This document shows positions 17,189 through 26,502 of a DNA stretch of 64,000 nucleotides, piece after piece (the stretch's first letter is position 1; each line of letters begins with the position of its first letter). Made by a program: the position numbers and the translations under genes. Under the pieces are notes generated by a model that was given only the letters and a program-made list of their open reading frames with translations, did no database searches and was not told where the DNA came from. The stretch covers positions 1 through 64,000 of the forward strand of contig NZ_MYFO02000008.1 in NCBI RefSeq assembly GCF_004514475.2, read 5' to 3'. The stretch comes from Paenibacillus athensensis (GTDB lineage: Bacteria > Bacillota > Bacilli > Paenibacillales > NBRC-103111).

Positions 17189-17902
17189 ATGGAAGTGAAA
17201 CCGAGCATATTGGTCGTGGACGATGAAGAACGCATTCGCCGCTTGCTGCGGATGTATTTGGAAAAAGAAGGCTACCGCATCGAGGAGGCCGAAGACGGCG
17301 AAAGCGCGCTGCGGATGGCGACCGACGCCGACTTTGATCTGGTGCTGCTGGATGTGATGCTGCCGGGCATCGACGGCATCGAGGTGTGCGCGCGGCTTAG
17401 ACAAGTGAAGTCGACGCCGGTGATCATGCTGACGGCCAAAGGCGAGGAGACGAACCGCGTCAACGGGTTCGAGGTCGGCGCCGACGATTACGTCGTCAAG
17501 CCGTTCAGCCCGCGCGAGGTGATTTACCGCGTGAAGGCGATTCTCCGCCGCTCGTCGGCGACGGCGTATTTGTCCAAGGAGGCCGGCTCCAGCAACAACA
17601 TTGTGTTCCCGAATCTGATCATCGAGCACGACGCGCACCGCGTAACGGCGGGCGGGCAGGAGGTTGCGCTGACGCCCAAGGAATATGAGCTGCTGCATTA
17701 TTTGGCGGTTTCGCCGGACAAGGTGTTTTCGCGCGAGGAGCTGCTCAAGGATGTCTGGAATTACGAATTTTTCGGCGATTTGCGCACAGTCGACACGCAT
17801 GTAAAGCGGCTGCGCGAAAAATTAAACAAAGTCTCCCCGGACGCCGCGGCGATGATTACGACGGTGTGGGGAGTAGGCTATAAGCTTGAGGTGCCGAAAT
17901 AA
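17189..17902 (+). CDS. resD: Response regulator ResD
   Basis: 237 aa from ATG at 17189 after AAGGAGGA; the frame upstream overlaps resC. Receiver domain (VVDDEERIRRLL, phosphoacceptor Asp in LVLLDVMLPGIDG, Lys in VVKPFSPREV) followed by an OmpR-type winged helix (LTPKEYELLHYL, VWGVGYKLEV). It controls respiratory and anaerobic genes together with ResE, whose gene begins immediately after the resD stop. Confidence 0.94.
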   Translation: MEVKPSILVVDDEERIRRLLRMYLEKEGYRIEEAEDGESALRMATDADFDLVLLDVMLPGIDGIEVCARLRQVKSTPVIMLTAKGEETNRVNGFEVGADDYVVKPFSPREVIYRVKAILRRSSATAYLSKEAGSSNNIVFPNLIIEHDAHRVTAGGQEVALTPKEYELLHYLAVSPDKVFSREELLKDVWNYEFFGDLRTVDTHVKRLREKLNKVSPDAAAMITTVWGVGYKLEVPK

Positions 17903-19780
17903 GTGTTTATTTTTCGGAGCGTTGTAGGCAAGCTATGGTTAACGATTATCGGCCTGGTTGCAGTTGTGCTGCTCATCCTGGGCCTTTTTCTTGTGAATTA
18001 CATTGGGGAATATTTCTCGCAGGCGAAGGATCAAAAAGCAAATATCGAGCGGCTGGCGATGCGCTACTCCTCGGAAGCGGCGCGGCATTGGGCCGACGCC
18101 GAATTTTACCGCCAGAGCAATGAATTGCTCGGTTATCAGGATGCGAGGCTGCTCGTCGTCGATACCGAATTGCAAGAGCTGCCGATGCCGAGCGTTGCCG
18201 TCAGCAGCTTGGCGGATTTCCATATCGCCGATTTTTTTACAGCCGACGAGCTGCGCAAGGTGTTTGCCGGTCAGGTGATGACCAAGCAAATTGACGCGCA
18301 AGCGACGACCCGCTTCCGCTCCGGTACGGAGTACATCGCAGTCGCTGTGCCGCTGCAAACATCGGAGGGCCGTGTGCTGGGGGCAACCGTGCTTTACCAG
18401 TCGCTGCAGTCGCTCAAAGCGACGCAGGCTTACGTGCTGCGGTTGTTCATTTACGTGTCGCTGATGGGCTTTCTGATGACGACGTTTTTCGCGTTTTTCT
18501 TATTCTCACGGATTACGCGTCCACTGCAGCAGCTCAAAAAAGCGGCCGATCTGATTACGCATGGGGAGTACGGCACGCGGGTGCCGATTCTGACCAATGA
18601 CGAGATCGGCGAACTGGCCAAGACGTTTAACCATATGGGCGTCGAGCTGCAGGACAGCATCCGCGCGCTCAGCCAGGAGAAGGAGCATTTGTCGAGCGTG
18701 CTGCTCAGTATGACCGATGCGGTGATCACGATTGATGCGGACGGGTATGTGATCTTGACTAACCCACAGGGCGAGCGGATTATTCAGGAATGGAGCGCGA
18801 TCCAATGGGGAGACGGCGAGAAGCGGCTGAAGCCGGACACGTCGCTCGGCGACTGGGGGCTCGCTGCGGGCAATCAGCTCAGCGCCTACGAGCCGCTGCC
18901 CGACCCGCTGCGTCCGCTGTTTGAAGCGGTCGTCGAGGAGTCGCAGGCGCGGGCTGACAAGCTGCACGTGCAAAGCGGCGTCTGGTCGGTGGCGATGACG
19001 CCGCTGTACTCGCGTGAGCAGGTACGCGGCGCTGTAGCGGTGCTGCGCGACGTGACCGAGGAGTTCCGCCTCGACAAGCTGCGGAAGGACTTCGTCGCCA
19101 ACGTCTCGCACGAGCTGCGCACGCCGCTGTCGATGCTGCAGGGCTACAGCGAAGCCCTGCTCGACGACATTGCCGGGACGCCCGAGGAGCGGCAGGAGCT
19201 GGCGCAGGTCATCCACGACGAGTCGCTCCGCATGGGGCGGCTGGTTCGCGACCTGCTCGATCTGGCTCGGATGGAGGCCGGCCATCTCGAGCTGCACTTC
19301 AGGGAGGTCGAAGTCGCCTCCCTGGTGCGCCGCATGCACCGCAAATTCGCGGTGCTGGCGAAGGAGCGCGGCATCGCGCTGAGCGCGGCGCTCCCGGCCA
19401 ACGACCTCATCCTGCGGCGCGCGGATGAGGACAGGCTGGAGCAGGTGTTGACCAACCTGCTCGATAACGCCTTTCGGCACACGCCCGGCGGGGCGAGTAT
19501 TGCCATCAAGGCGGAGAAGGCGATGCTGCGTGGCCGCCGCGCGATCCGCATCGCCGTGACGGACGAAGGCCAGGGCATTCCGCCGGACGACCTGCCGTTC
19601 ATCTTCGAGCGCTTCTACAAAGCCGATAAAGCGCGAACGCGCGGTACGTCGGGCGGCACAGGGCTGGGCCTGGCCATCGTCAAGAACATCATCGACGCGC
19701 ATCAGGGCAGCGTCGCTGCGCAAAGCGCGGTCGGGCAGGGCACGACCTTTACGATTATGCTGCCTTGCGATCCGAAATAA
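17903..19780 (+). CDS. resE: Sensor histidine kinase ResE
   Basis: 625 aa, GTG start right after the resD TAA. Two membrane helices flank an extracellular sensor (about residues 10-30 and 175-200), then HAMP, a PAS domain (about 260-370), HisKA with the phospho-His in FVANVSHELRTPLS, and HATPase_c (NLLDNAFRHT, DEGQGIPPDD, GTGLGLAIVK). It phosphorylates ResD. All kinase boxes are present. Confidence 0.94.
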   Translation: MFIFRSVVGKLWLTIIGLVAVVLLILGLFLVNYIGEYFSQAKDQKANIERLAMRYSSEAARHWADAEFYRQSNELLGYQDARLLVVDTELQELPMPSVAVSSLADFHIADFFTADELRKVFAGQVMTKQIDAQATTRFRSGTEYIAVAVPLQTSEGRVLGATVLYQSLQSLKATQAYVLRLFIYVSLMGFLMTTFFAFFLFSRITRPLQQLKKAADLITHGEYGTRVPILTNDEIGELAKTFNHMGVELQDSIRALSQEKEHLSSVLLSMTDAVITIDADGYVILTNPQGERIIQEWSAIQWGDGEKRLKPDTSLGDWGLAAGNQLSAYEPLPDPLRPLFEAVVEESQARADKLHVQSGVWSVAMTPLYSREQVRGAVAVLRDVTEEFRLDKLRKDFVANVSHELRTPLSMLQGYSEALLDDIAGTPEERQELAQVIHDESLRMGRLVRDLLDLARMEAGHLELHFREVEVASLVRRMHRKFAVLAKERGIALSAALPANDLILRRADEDRLEQVLTNLLDNAFRHTPGGASIAIKAEKAMLRGRRAIRIAVTDEGQGIPPDDLPFIFERFYKADKARTRGTSGGTGLGLAIVKNIIDAHQGSVAAQSAVGQGTTFTIMLPCDPK

Positions 19781-19801
19781 GGCAACAAGCGATTCGACAT
19801 C

Positions 19802-19849
19802 AAAAAGAGGCGTTTGCTGGAGAAATTTCGCAGCAAACGCCTCTTTTTT
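19802..19849. terminator. Bidirectional terminator between resE and serA
   Basis: A perfect 14-bp core, AGAGGCGTTTGCTG with its complement CAGCAAACGCCTCT, is flanked by A-run and T-run, so it can end transcripts from both converging genes. Confidence 0.92.
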
Positions 19850-19920
19850 GTTGAACCTTCCGGTAAATTCTTGTTCTACGTGAAACACTTTGCCGTCGGA
19901 ACGGCAGCGAAAGCCGCTAT

Positions 19921-21504
19921 TTACAGCGTCAGCGCACGAACGTTGACGATCTCCGGCAGCTCGTTCAGCGAGCCAAGCACGTCCTGCGGAGCCGGCTTGT
20001 CGATGGTCAGCACCATAATCGCCGAACCGCCGACACCTTTGCGTCCGACCTGCATAGTCGCGATGTTCACGTCGTTGTTGCCCAGCAGCGTACCGACGCG
20101 GCCGATGATACCCGGCTTATCGTTGTGCGAGATCAGCAGCAGGTTGCCGCCTGGCGCGAAGTCAACCGGATACTGGTCGATGCGCACGATGCGCTCGCCC
20201 ACGCCGGCCAGCAGGGTGCCGGCCAGTGTTTTTTCTTCCTGTTTCGATTTCACTGTCACCGTTACGAGGTTGGTGAAGCTGCTGGACAGGCTCGATTTTT
20301 GCTCGACGATGTTCACTTCGCGCGATTTGGCCAAGTGCATCGCGTTCACGACGTTCACCGATTCGAGCTGCTTCGCGAACACGCCTTTGACGATGTAGCG
20401 GGTCAACGGGCTCGTGTCGACGTCAATCAGGTCGCCGGCATAGCTCACAACGATTTCGTGAACGGCGCCTTGGACGATTTGGCCCAGCACGTCGCCGATC
20501 TTCTCGCCAAGGTTGAAATATGGCTGCAGCGCGTTCAGCACGTTGGCTGGAACCGGCGGCATGTTGACCGCGTTCTTGAACGGCTCGTTGCGCAGGATGT
20601 GCAGCACTTCTTCGGATACGTCGATGGCCACGTTCTCTTGTGCTTCAATGGTCGAAGCGCCCAAGTGTGGCGTGACGATAATGTTCGGGTTGTTCAGGAA
20701 CGGATGATCCGCTTGCGGAGGCTCGACTTCGAAAACGTCGAAGGCCGCTCCGGCGACGATACCTTGCTCGATCGCTTCCACCAGCGCCAGCTCGTCAATG
20801 ATGCCGCCACGCGCACAGTTGATGATGCGAGCGCCTTTTTTCATCAGCTGGAATTGCGGCTTGCCGATCAGGTGACGCGTTTCCGGCGTCAGCGGCGTAT
20901 GTACCGTAATGAAATCCGCTTGTGCGGCGATTTCGTTGACGGAGCCCAGCTTCACGCCCAGCTTCTCGGCGCGCTCTTCCGTCAGGAACGGATCGTAGCC
21001 GATGACGTCCATACCGAATACTTTGGCGCGGCGGGCGACTTCGCTGCCGATGCGGCCCATGCCGAGAATACCAAGCACCTTGTTGCGCAGCTCGACGCCG
21101 ACGAACGTTTTGCGGTCCCACACGCCGCCTACGGTTTTCTTATATGCTTGCGGAATGGAACGGGCGACCGACATCATCATGGCAAACGTGTGCTCGCAGG
21201 TGGCAATGGTGTTGCCGTCCGGAGCGTTGATGACGACGATTCCGCGTTTGGTTGCTGCTTCGAGATCGATGTTGTCGACGCCGACTCCGGCGCGGCCGAC
21301 GACTTTCAGCTTCGTGCCGGCATTCATGATTTTCTCGGTAACGCGGGTTTGGCTGCGCACAAGCAGCGCGTCGTAATCGCCGATGATGGCGACAAGCTCG
21401 TCCTCGGACAAGCCGGTTTGCTTCACGACTTCAACGTCGCTGGCATCATAAAGCAGTTGAATCCCCATGTCGCTGATTGGATCTGACACTAAAACTTTAA
21501 ACAT
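19921..21504 (-). CDS. serA: D-3-phosphoglycerate dehydrogenase SerA
   Basis: 527 aa, start ATG at 21504 with GAGGAGGAAG upstream on the minus strand. NAD-binding Rossmann motif in LGILGMGRIGSEVA, substrate and catalytic residues around INCARGGIIDE and TPHLGASTIEAQ, an intervening domain, and a C-terminal ACT domain (LLISHNDKPGIIGRVG). Oxidises 3-phosphoglycerate in the first step of serine synthesis. Full-length long-form enzyme. It is controlled by the T-box upstream. Confidence 0.96.
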   Translation of the reverse strand: MFKVLVSDPISDMGIQLLYDASDVEVVKQTGLSEDELVAIIGDYDALLVRSQTRVTEKIMNAGTKLKVVGRAGVGVDNIDLEAATKRGIVVINAPDGNTIATCEHTFAMMMSVARSIPQAYKKTVGGVWDRKTFVGVELRNKVLGILGMGRIGSEVARRAKVFGMDVIGYDPFLTEERAEKLGVKLGSVNEIAAQADFITVHTPLTPETRHLIGKPQFQLMKKGARIINCARGGIIDELALVEAIEQGIVAGAAFDVFEVEPPQADHPFLNNPNIIVTPHLGASTIEAQENVAIDVSEEVLHILRNEPFKNAVNMPPVPANVLNALQPYFNLGEKIGDVLGQIVQGAVHEIVVSYAGDLIDVDTSPLTRYIVKGVFAKQLESVNVVNAMHLAKSREVNIVEQKSSLSSSFTNLVTVTVKSKQEEKTLAGTLLAGVGERIVRIDQYPVDFAPGGNLLLISHNDKPGIIGRVGTLLGNNDVNIATMQVGRKGVGGSAIMVLTIDKPAPQDVLGSLNELPEIVNVRALTL

Positions 21505-21532
21505 GTTTCTCTTCCTCCTCAAAAATATCATT

Positions 21533-21835
21533 AAAAAAACTCCCGGCCTCGACACAGATCGAATTCATCTGTAGCCAAAGGGACGAGAGCTTGTTTGCTT
21601 TCGTGGTACCACCCTGATTCGCCAGCCGTTCGCACGGACAGCCTCCATTGGTCTTGCGACCGGGAACGATAACGGGTTCCGAATCCGACTGCGCCTACGG
21701 CCCCAAGTCTGGAGTTCGACGCAGTTACTCTGGAGTGCTCCGCAAAAGATTCGCTGCCGATTCGCACCTGCCATCGGCTCTCTGAAAGCGACGTTTCTGT
21801 TTGCTTATCTCCGTCAATGCTTTACTGGAATATCA
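21533..21835 (-). promoter_or_regulatory. T-box leader of serA, serine specifier
   Basis: On the minus strand the leader holds AGGGTGGTACCACG (21615-21602), the T-box sequence that pairs with the tRNA acceptor end. Upstream are stem I features (AGAGAGCC, GGTGCGAATCGG) and GGAGCACTCCAGAGT, where AGC at 21739-21737 is the likely specifier codon for serine. A terminator hairpin with inner ACAGAT/ATCTGT and a T run (ending near 21533) lies just before the serA ribosome site. Uncharged tRNA-Ser should permit read-through. Confidence 0.9.
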
Positions 21836-21845
21836 AATTTTCATA

Positions 21846-21874
21846 AATGTAACATGCAGGCTCAGGTGTGTCAA
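21846..21874 (-). promoter_or_regulatory. Sigma-A promoter of serA
   Basis: On the minus strand TTGACA (21874-21869), 17-bp spacer, TACATT (21851-21846). It lies immediately upstream of the T-box. Confidence 0.82.
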
Positions 21875-22092
21875 TAGATGTCGAACCGAATTCACATGAA
21901 AGACAAAACTCACTTTCACGCGGGAGGTTCCCGCACGGCAAAGCCACTTCCGGCCAGCCTTTATCATTTTAAAGCATGGAGGACGACAATGCAACGGGGT
22001 ACGTCTTGAACTTGCCGAAAAATTTCGATATTCTTCAAATAAGACGAATCAGACGGTGGCGGCAACAACTGCTGCCGGGAGGAGGAAGGACG

Positions 22093-22416
22093 ATGGAAGT
22101 GGAAAGCGTGCATCCGCGCGAGTTTGTCGCAGCGCTGGAGCGCAAGGAGCTGGAGGACAGCCTGATTCTCGACGTGCGCGAGCAGCACGAGTGGAACTAT
22201 TATCATTTGGACGAAGCGGTGCTGGTGCCGATGAACCAGCTGCCGGGACGGCTGGGCGAGCTGCCGGACGACAAGCCGATTTACGTCGTTTGCGCGCATG
22301 GCGTGCGCAGCTATATGGTGTGCGAATTTATGAAGGAACGCGGCTTCGAGCAGGTCATTAACGTCGACGGCGGCATGGCGGCAATCGGCATGCTGCGCGG
22401 ATTTGCGTACGATTGA
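22093..22416 (+). CDS. Rhodanese-like sulfurtransferase domain protein
   Basis: 107 aa from ATG at 22093 after GGAGGAAGGA. A single rhodanese domain: LILDVREQHEW, the HLDEAVLVPMNQL segment, and the active-site loop VVCAHGVRS with its cysteine, then INVDGGMAAIG. Such stand-alone domains carry persulfide sulfur in the cytoplasm. The partner is unknown. It is monocistronic and opposite to serA. Confidence 0.9.
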   Translation: MEVESVHPREFVAALERKELEDSLILDVREQHEWNYYHLDEAVLVPMNQLPGRLGELPDDKPIYVVCAHGVRSYMVCEFMKERGFEQVINVDGGMAAIGMLRGFAYD

Positions 22417-22744
22417 AGCGGACGGAACGTAAGAAGGTAAGCGGGTAAGCGTCCATCCCGCAAGCGAGCGTAAATGAGTGCCGGCTACTTCTCGCGCGTC
22501 CGCCTGCTGCTGGGGCAGCTTGCCAGCGGTCAGTGTGCTACCGTCCCGGCGGCTTGGGCCGACAAGGCCGTTTTTTGCGCAGAGGCGCTGAATCATTTGG
22601 GCGGCTTCCGCTTGCAGACCTGCAAGGTGCGCGGCTGGAGCGATGTGTACAAGGAGCCGCTGGCAATCAATCCGGGGCCGCAGCGCCTGCGACTTAAGCC
22701 GGCCTGCTGACTCAAAAGCAAAGCGCCACTATCGCCGCTTATAC
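22417..22744. other. Intergenic stretch, no supported gene
   Basis: A 78-codon plus-strand frame (22474-22710) exists but has no ribosome binding site and no recognisable protein features. Nothing else is seen before the terminator. Confidence 0.4.
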
Positions 22745-22796
22745 AAAAAGCTGTCCCCCCAACCCTCGACAGAGGGAGGAGCGGACAGCTTTTTTG
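22745..22796. terminator. Bidirectional terminator
   Basis: AAAAAGCTGTCC pairs with GGACAGCTTTTTT across a GC-rich loop. It ends the minus-strand gene at 22800 and anything arriving from the left. Confidence 0.85.
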
Positions 22797-22799
22797 CCG

Positions 22800-23723
22800 T
22801 TAATTGGCGTCAAAGAAAAACGGCAGCTGCGGCAGCAGCTCATTGCCGTACCACTTCGCTTTACCTTTGACAAAGTCTCCGGTACGGACGGCGTCGGTGC
22901 TGATCAGCAGGTTGATCGTTTGATCGACGTCGGCGGCGTTCAGCTTCTTGGCTTGACCCGAAGCGATGAAGTCGTCCATGCGAATGACGAGATCCTGCGG
23001 GTAATAAGGCGTGAACGTCATCCCTTGCAGCAGCTTGGCCGACACGTAGAAATTTTTGACGTTCAGGTTCATCTGCCGCCATTCGTCAAAGGAAGCGTTC
23101 GCTTTCGGATCGAAAACGACGACTTCTGAGGAAACGGTCTGATTCCATTTGACGATGGACTCATAGTAGTTGTTCTGCGCGGTCAGCGCCAACTGCTTGG
23201 CCTGCTGGAAAAACGCGTCGGCGTTCATGGCGTCGATCAGCTCCGGACCGCGCATCGCGTTGGCTTTCGACTGGAAGGAGCGCAACGCGTCGCCGTACAG
23301 CTTGAGGCTTTTCAAATAATTCTGATGCGACTGCACCAGCAGCGGCGAAGACGCCGGCATATTTTTCGCTTCGAGCACCTTGTATTTCTCATCCGCAAGC
23401 TTGCCCAGTTCCTTCAGCAGATCGGAGGCATCAACCGTTGAACCGCCAACCTCGATCTGACCCAGCTGCTCGAACCATTTATTCTGAAATTCCCTAAACG
23501 GCAAATAAATGGTATGGTAGTAGGAGACAAGCACCTGCTGGTCATAGGCTCCCGGCTCCTGAACGACTTCGGCTTCGCCGGCGTGCAGCAGCTTTTCGTA
23601 TTTCTGGTCCGATTTTTGCTGGCCGACGCGCAAGCCGTAGAAGAACGCTCCCAGGATACAGACAAGCATGAAGATGAACATAAGGGCGAATAGATAGTCG
23701 GTGCGTGTCAGACGCTTCTCCAT
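22800..23723 (-). CDS. Membrane-anchored protein of unknown function
   Basis: 307 aa. One transmembrane helix near the N-terminus (about residues 11-30, YLFALMFIFMLVCILGAFFY) and a long soluble part, probably outside the cell, rich in charged and helical segments without cysteine pairs or catalytic motifs. I do not recognise the family. It is divergent from the CPBP protease gene, with the intergenic gap carrying both start regions. Confidence 0.8.
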   Translation of the reverse strand: MEKRLTRTDYLFALMFIFMLVCILGAFFYGLRVGQQKSDQKYEKLLHAGEAEVVQEPGAYDQQVLVSYYHTIYLPFREFQNKWFEQLGQIEVGGSTVDASDLLKELGKLADEKYKVLEAKNMPASSPLLVQSHQNYLKSLKLYGDALRSFQSKANAMRGPELIDAMNADAFFQQAKQLALTAQNNYYESIVKWNQTVSSEVVVFDPKANASFDEWRQMNLNVKNFYVSAKLLQGMTFTPYYPQDLVIRMDDFIASGQAKKLNAADVDQTINLLISTDAVRTGDFVKGKAKWYGNELLPQLPFFFDAN

Positions 23724-23813
23724 AATCGAACTCCTCAGTTTCTCTTTTTCATGTAATTAAGTATAGGTGAAAAAGCCGGAAAAGGGAATACGCGCAGCGG
23801 AAAGGACATGGGT

Positions 23814-24410
23814 ATGAAAAAGTTTGACTTGAAAAACATCCGCTTCGGCAAGGTGGATCTCGCTACGATCGACGATCGCATGCTGCTGCTCAATTTATAT
23901 ATCACCCAGCTATTGACGCTGGCGCTCGGCCTGATTATCATTTTGTTACAAAAGCACAACAAGCTGCTTCCTCTGTTTGATTTCGCGTCCGGCTGGCGGA
24001 TCGTCCTGTGGGGCGTCGTATTCGGCCTTGCCGTACTTGGCGGCGATATGCTCATTTCGCGTTGGGTGCCCAAGGAGATTACCGATGACGGCGGTATCAA
24101 CAAGATGATTTTTGCCAAGCGTCCCTTGTGGCATATTGCCGTGATTTCGCTGGTGGTTGCGATTTGCGAGGAGCTGCTGTTTCGGGGAGCGGTCCAGTAT
24201 ATGTGGGGACCGTATTGGACAAGCATTGTGTTTGCGGCCATCCACGTTCGCTATTTGCAGCATTGGCTGATGACGGGCATGGTGTTTGCCATCAGCTACG
24301 GTCTCGGATGGATATACATCCATACCGGGACGTTGTGGACCCCGATTGCCGCCCATTTCGTGATCGATTTCACGATGGGCTGCGTGCTACGCTACGGTAA
24401 GGAGGAATGA
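23814..24410 (+). CDS. CPBP-family intramembrane metalloprotease
   Basis: 198 aa; the ATG at 23814 sits 7 bp after AAAGGA, better than the ATG at 23808. Several membrane helices. The ABI/CPBP motifs are present: EELLFRG, FAAIH, and HFVIDF, which supply the Glu and His residues of the active site. Related proteins process peptides or bacteriocins, or serve as CaaX-type proteases. The substrate is not deducible. Confidence 0.88.
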   Translation: MKKFDLKNIRFGKVDLATIDDRMLLLNLYITQLLTLALGLIIILLQKHNKLLPLFDFASGWRIVLWGVVFGLAVLGGDMLISRWVPKEITDDGGINKMIFAKRPLWHIAVISLVVAICEELLFRGAVQYMWGPYWTSIVFAAIHVRYLQHWLMTGMVFAISYGLGWIYIHTGTLWTPIAAHFVIDFTMGCVLRYGKEE

Positions 24411-24419
24411 GCCGGAGTG

Positions 24420-24617
24420 ATGAGCGATCAGGCGCCGATTCCGCCGCGGTCCGCCCGCAAAGCCGCGGAGCGCCGCGACGAAACCTATTTGCCGCCCCGC
24501 ATGGCGGTACACCCGACCGAAAAGGGCAAATGGACGAAAATATTTTACCTGACGCTGCTGTGGCTATTTATTTCGCTGGTCGTCGGCTTAACGGTTTGGG
24601 GCGTACGCTATTCCTGA
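24420..24617 (+). CDS. Small single-pass membrane protein
   Basis: 65 aa from the ATG at 24420 (an overlapping GTG at 24417 is possible), 12 bp after AAGGAGG at the end of the protease gene. A charged, Pro/Arg-rich N-terminus is followed by one helix (YLTLLWLFISLVVGLTVWGV). It is likely co-transcribed with the CPBP protease gene. No family recognised. Confidence 0.7.
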   Translation: MSDQAPIPPRSARKAAERRDETYLPPRMAVHPTEKGKWTKIFYLTLLWLFISLVVGLTVWGVRYS

Positions 24618-24684
24618 GCCGGGAAGTTCCGGCCAATGCTAGCAGTAAATTCCACGCGCGTATGGTTGTGCAACATCTGCCAAG

Positions 24685-24713
24685 AAGCTATGATAGATTC
24701 ATAGCTTTTTTTC
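24685..24713 (+). terminator. Intrinsic terminator
   Basis: AAGCTATGA pairs with TCATAGCTT over a TAGAT loop, followed by a T run. Confidence 0.88.
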
Positions 24714-24744
24714 TTTGCCAGATTTGGAAGGGAGAGTCGAACCG

Positions 24745-26394
24745 ATGAGAGCAACCCTGAGCAAAAGGGCTTATGTGCAAGCTGCCGTTTTTGTCACGCT
24801 GCTGCTGGCGTTGATTGCTGTGCCGGCCAAGCCGACCTATGCGTTATCGTATGGTTATTCCAATTTCCCGCAGGGCACCATCGGGCTCGTGCGGCCGGAC
24901 ATCGGCGTGCGGATCAATCTGAGCGAATATGTCCCTGTGCAATTCTCGCAATTTTTCATTAACGACGAGCAATTGGATATTACGTTTGACAAGGATACGT
25001 CAACCTTCCTCTACAAGCCGGACAAGGATCTGCAGCCGGGGGTATACCGGGTGCGCTTGCAATTCCAACTGGACGGCTATCAGCCGGCGATTCTCCAGTG
25101 GAGCTTTACCGTGGCCAAAAACGCTTCGGCGCTGGCCGATGGCATCAGCGAGGAGCAAGAGAAGGGCTTGGCGGCGATCAACGATTACCGCAAGCTGCTT
25201 GGCCTGCCGGCCGTGAAGTTTAACACGGCGCTGAATACGGCTGCGATGAAGCATGCGCAATATTTGGCGCAAAATGCCGTGGACGCGATTAATACGAACG
25301 TGTCGCTCCACAGTGAGCAAAAGGGCAAGCCGGGCTATATCGGAGCATCGCTTGGCGACCGGCTGGAATACGTCGGCTACATGGGCGGCGGCGGCGAAGA
25401 CGTCGCGTTTAATCAATCGACGCTGGTCGAAGCGATCGACAGCTTGTTTAACGCCCCTTACCACCGTTCGCCGTTTATGATGCCTGATATGAAAGAAATC
25501 GGCGTGTACCGCGACGGAGACTATCATGTCGTCGAGTTCGGCTACGACAGCGGCGGATTGCCGCAAATGGTCGTATCGCCTGCCAGCTCCGACCCGTACG
25601 TGCCGACCTCCTTCGACGGGCATGAATCGCCCGACCCGCTGCGCCTGCACCCCAAAGCCGAATATCCGGTCGGCTACCCGATGATGGCCGGGGTGTACGG
25701 TTCCAACGTCGAGAAGGTCAGCATCCTCGAAGTCAGCTTGCAGGACGCAAAGGGCAACAACGTCAGCTTGTTGACCAACGAGCCGGACAAAGATGATCAT
25801 TTAACCAATGAAGTCATTTTTATGGCGGATAAGCCGCTCCAGCCGGATGCTGTATACAGCGCTCACGTGAAGCTGAACGTCAGCATGAGCAGCGGCGGGA
25901 CGCAGGTGTTCCAGAAGGATTGGCAGTTCCGGACGGAGCCGACGCCGGGTATCGGGGCACAGAAGCTGCACGAGGATGCGGTTACCTATAAAATGCAGCT
26001 GGTTAATTTCGGGCTGACGCAGACGCATACCGTCAAATTCGGCCTCGATGCCGATCAGTATACGCTGGACGATGTGGCGTATCCGATGCGCCAGCTGCCG
26101 TATATCGTCAACGGTACGTCGTATTTGTACATCCGCGATTTGGCCGCGGCGCTTGGCGCCGAAGTAGCATGGGACGACGCCAACAAAGCGGCGATTTACA
26201 AGAAGAAGGATCAGACGATTACCTTCTATACGAATCGCGCGGCGTATGCTATCAACGGCACCGAATACGCCACGGAATCGCCAGCGCAGCTGATCAACGA
26301 AACGACGATGATTCCGGTCAGACTGCTGTCGCAAGCGCTCGGCGCGAAGGTGGATTATGTGGACAGCACCCGAACAGTTGTGATTACCTATTAA
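24745..26394 (+). CDS. Secreted CAP-domain protein with copper amine oxidase-like C-terminus
   Basis: 549 aa, ATG at 24745 after GGAAGGGAGA. N-terminal signal peptide (about 1-35, ending TYA). Residues 150-275 form a CAP/SCP (YkwD-like) domain (INDYRKLLGLPAVKFN, HAQYLAQN, HRSPFMMPDMKEIGV). Residues 430-549 are the copper-amine-oxidase N-terminal-like repeat common in Paenibacillus surface proteins (YLYIRDLAAALGAEVAWDD, TMIPVRLLSQALGA). Likely exported; the biochemical role of such CAP proteins is unsettled. Confidence 0.88.
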   Translation: MRATLSKRAYVQAAVFVTLLLALIAVPAKPTYALSYGYSNFPQGTIGLVRPDIGVRINLSEYVPVQFSQFFINDEQLDITFDKDTSTFLYKPDKDLQPGVYRVRLQFQLDGYQPAILQWSFTVAKNASALADGISEEQEKGLAAINDYRKLLGLPAVKFNTALNTAAMKHAQYLAQNAVDAINTNVSLHSEQKGKPGYIGASLGDRLEYVGYMGGGGEDVAFNQSTLVEAIDSLFNAPYHRSPFMMPDMKEIGVYRDGDYHVVEFGYDSGGLPQMVVSPASSDPYVPTSFDGHESPDPLRLHPKAEYPVGYPMMAGVYGSNVEKVSILEVSLQDAKGNNVSLLTNEPDKDDHLTNEVIFMADKPLQPDAVYSAHVKLNVSMSSGGTQVFQKDWQFRTEPTPGIGAQKLHEDAVTYKMQLVNFGLTQTHTVKFGLDADQYTLDDVAYPMRQLPYIVNGTSYLYIRDLAAALGAEVAWDDANKAAIYKKKDQTITFYTNRAAYAINGTEYATESPAQLINETTMIPVRLLSQALGAKVDYVDSTRTVVITY

Positions 26395-26440
26395 AACAGG
26401 GCGCGTTGCGGTCTTCGTTTTCGAAGCAGCCGTCAACGGC

Positions 26441-26494
26441 AAAAAGACCTGCGTTTCCATCGGCTGCAGCCGATGACGCAGGTCTTTCTTTTTT
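26441..26494. terminator. Bidirectional terminator
   Basis: AAAGACCTGCGT pairs with ACGCAGGTCTTT, capped by the palindrome CATCGGCTGCAGCCGATG. It lies between convergent genes. Confidence 0.9.
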
Positions 26495-26502
26495 ATTTCC
26501 AT

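Noticed and set aside
18506-19888. 460-codon ORF antisense to resE
   Set aside because: Shadow of a full kinase gene; Arg/His-rich nonsense-like translation.
20125-21486. 453-codon ORF antisense to serA
   Set aside because: Shadow of a strongly supported gene; His/Asp/Val-rich translation without motifs.
22474-22710. 78-codon plus-strand ORF
   Set aside because: No ribosome site or family; may be chance.
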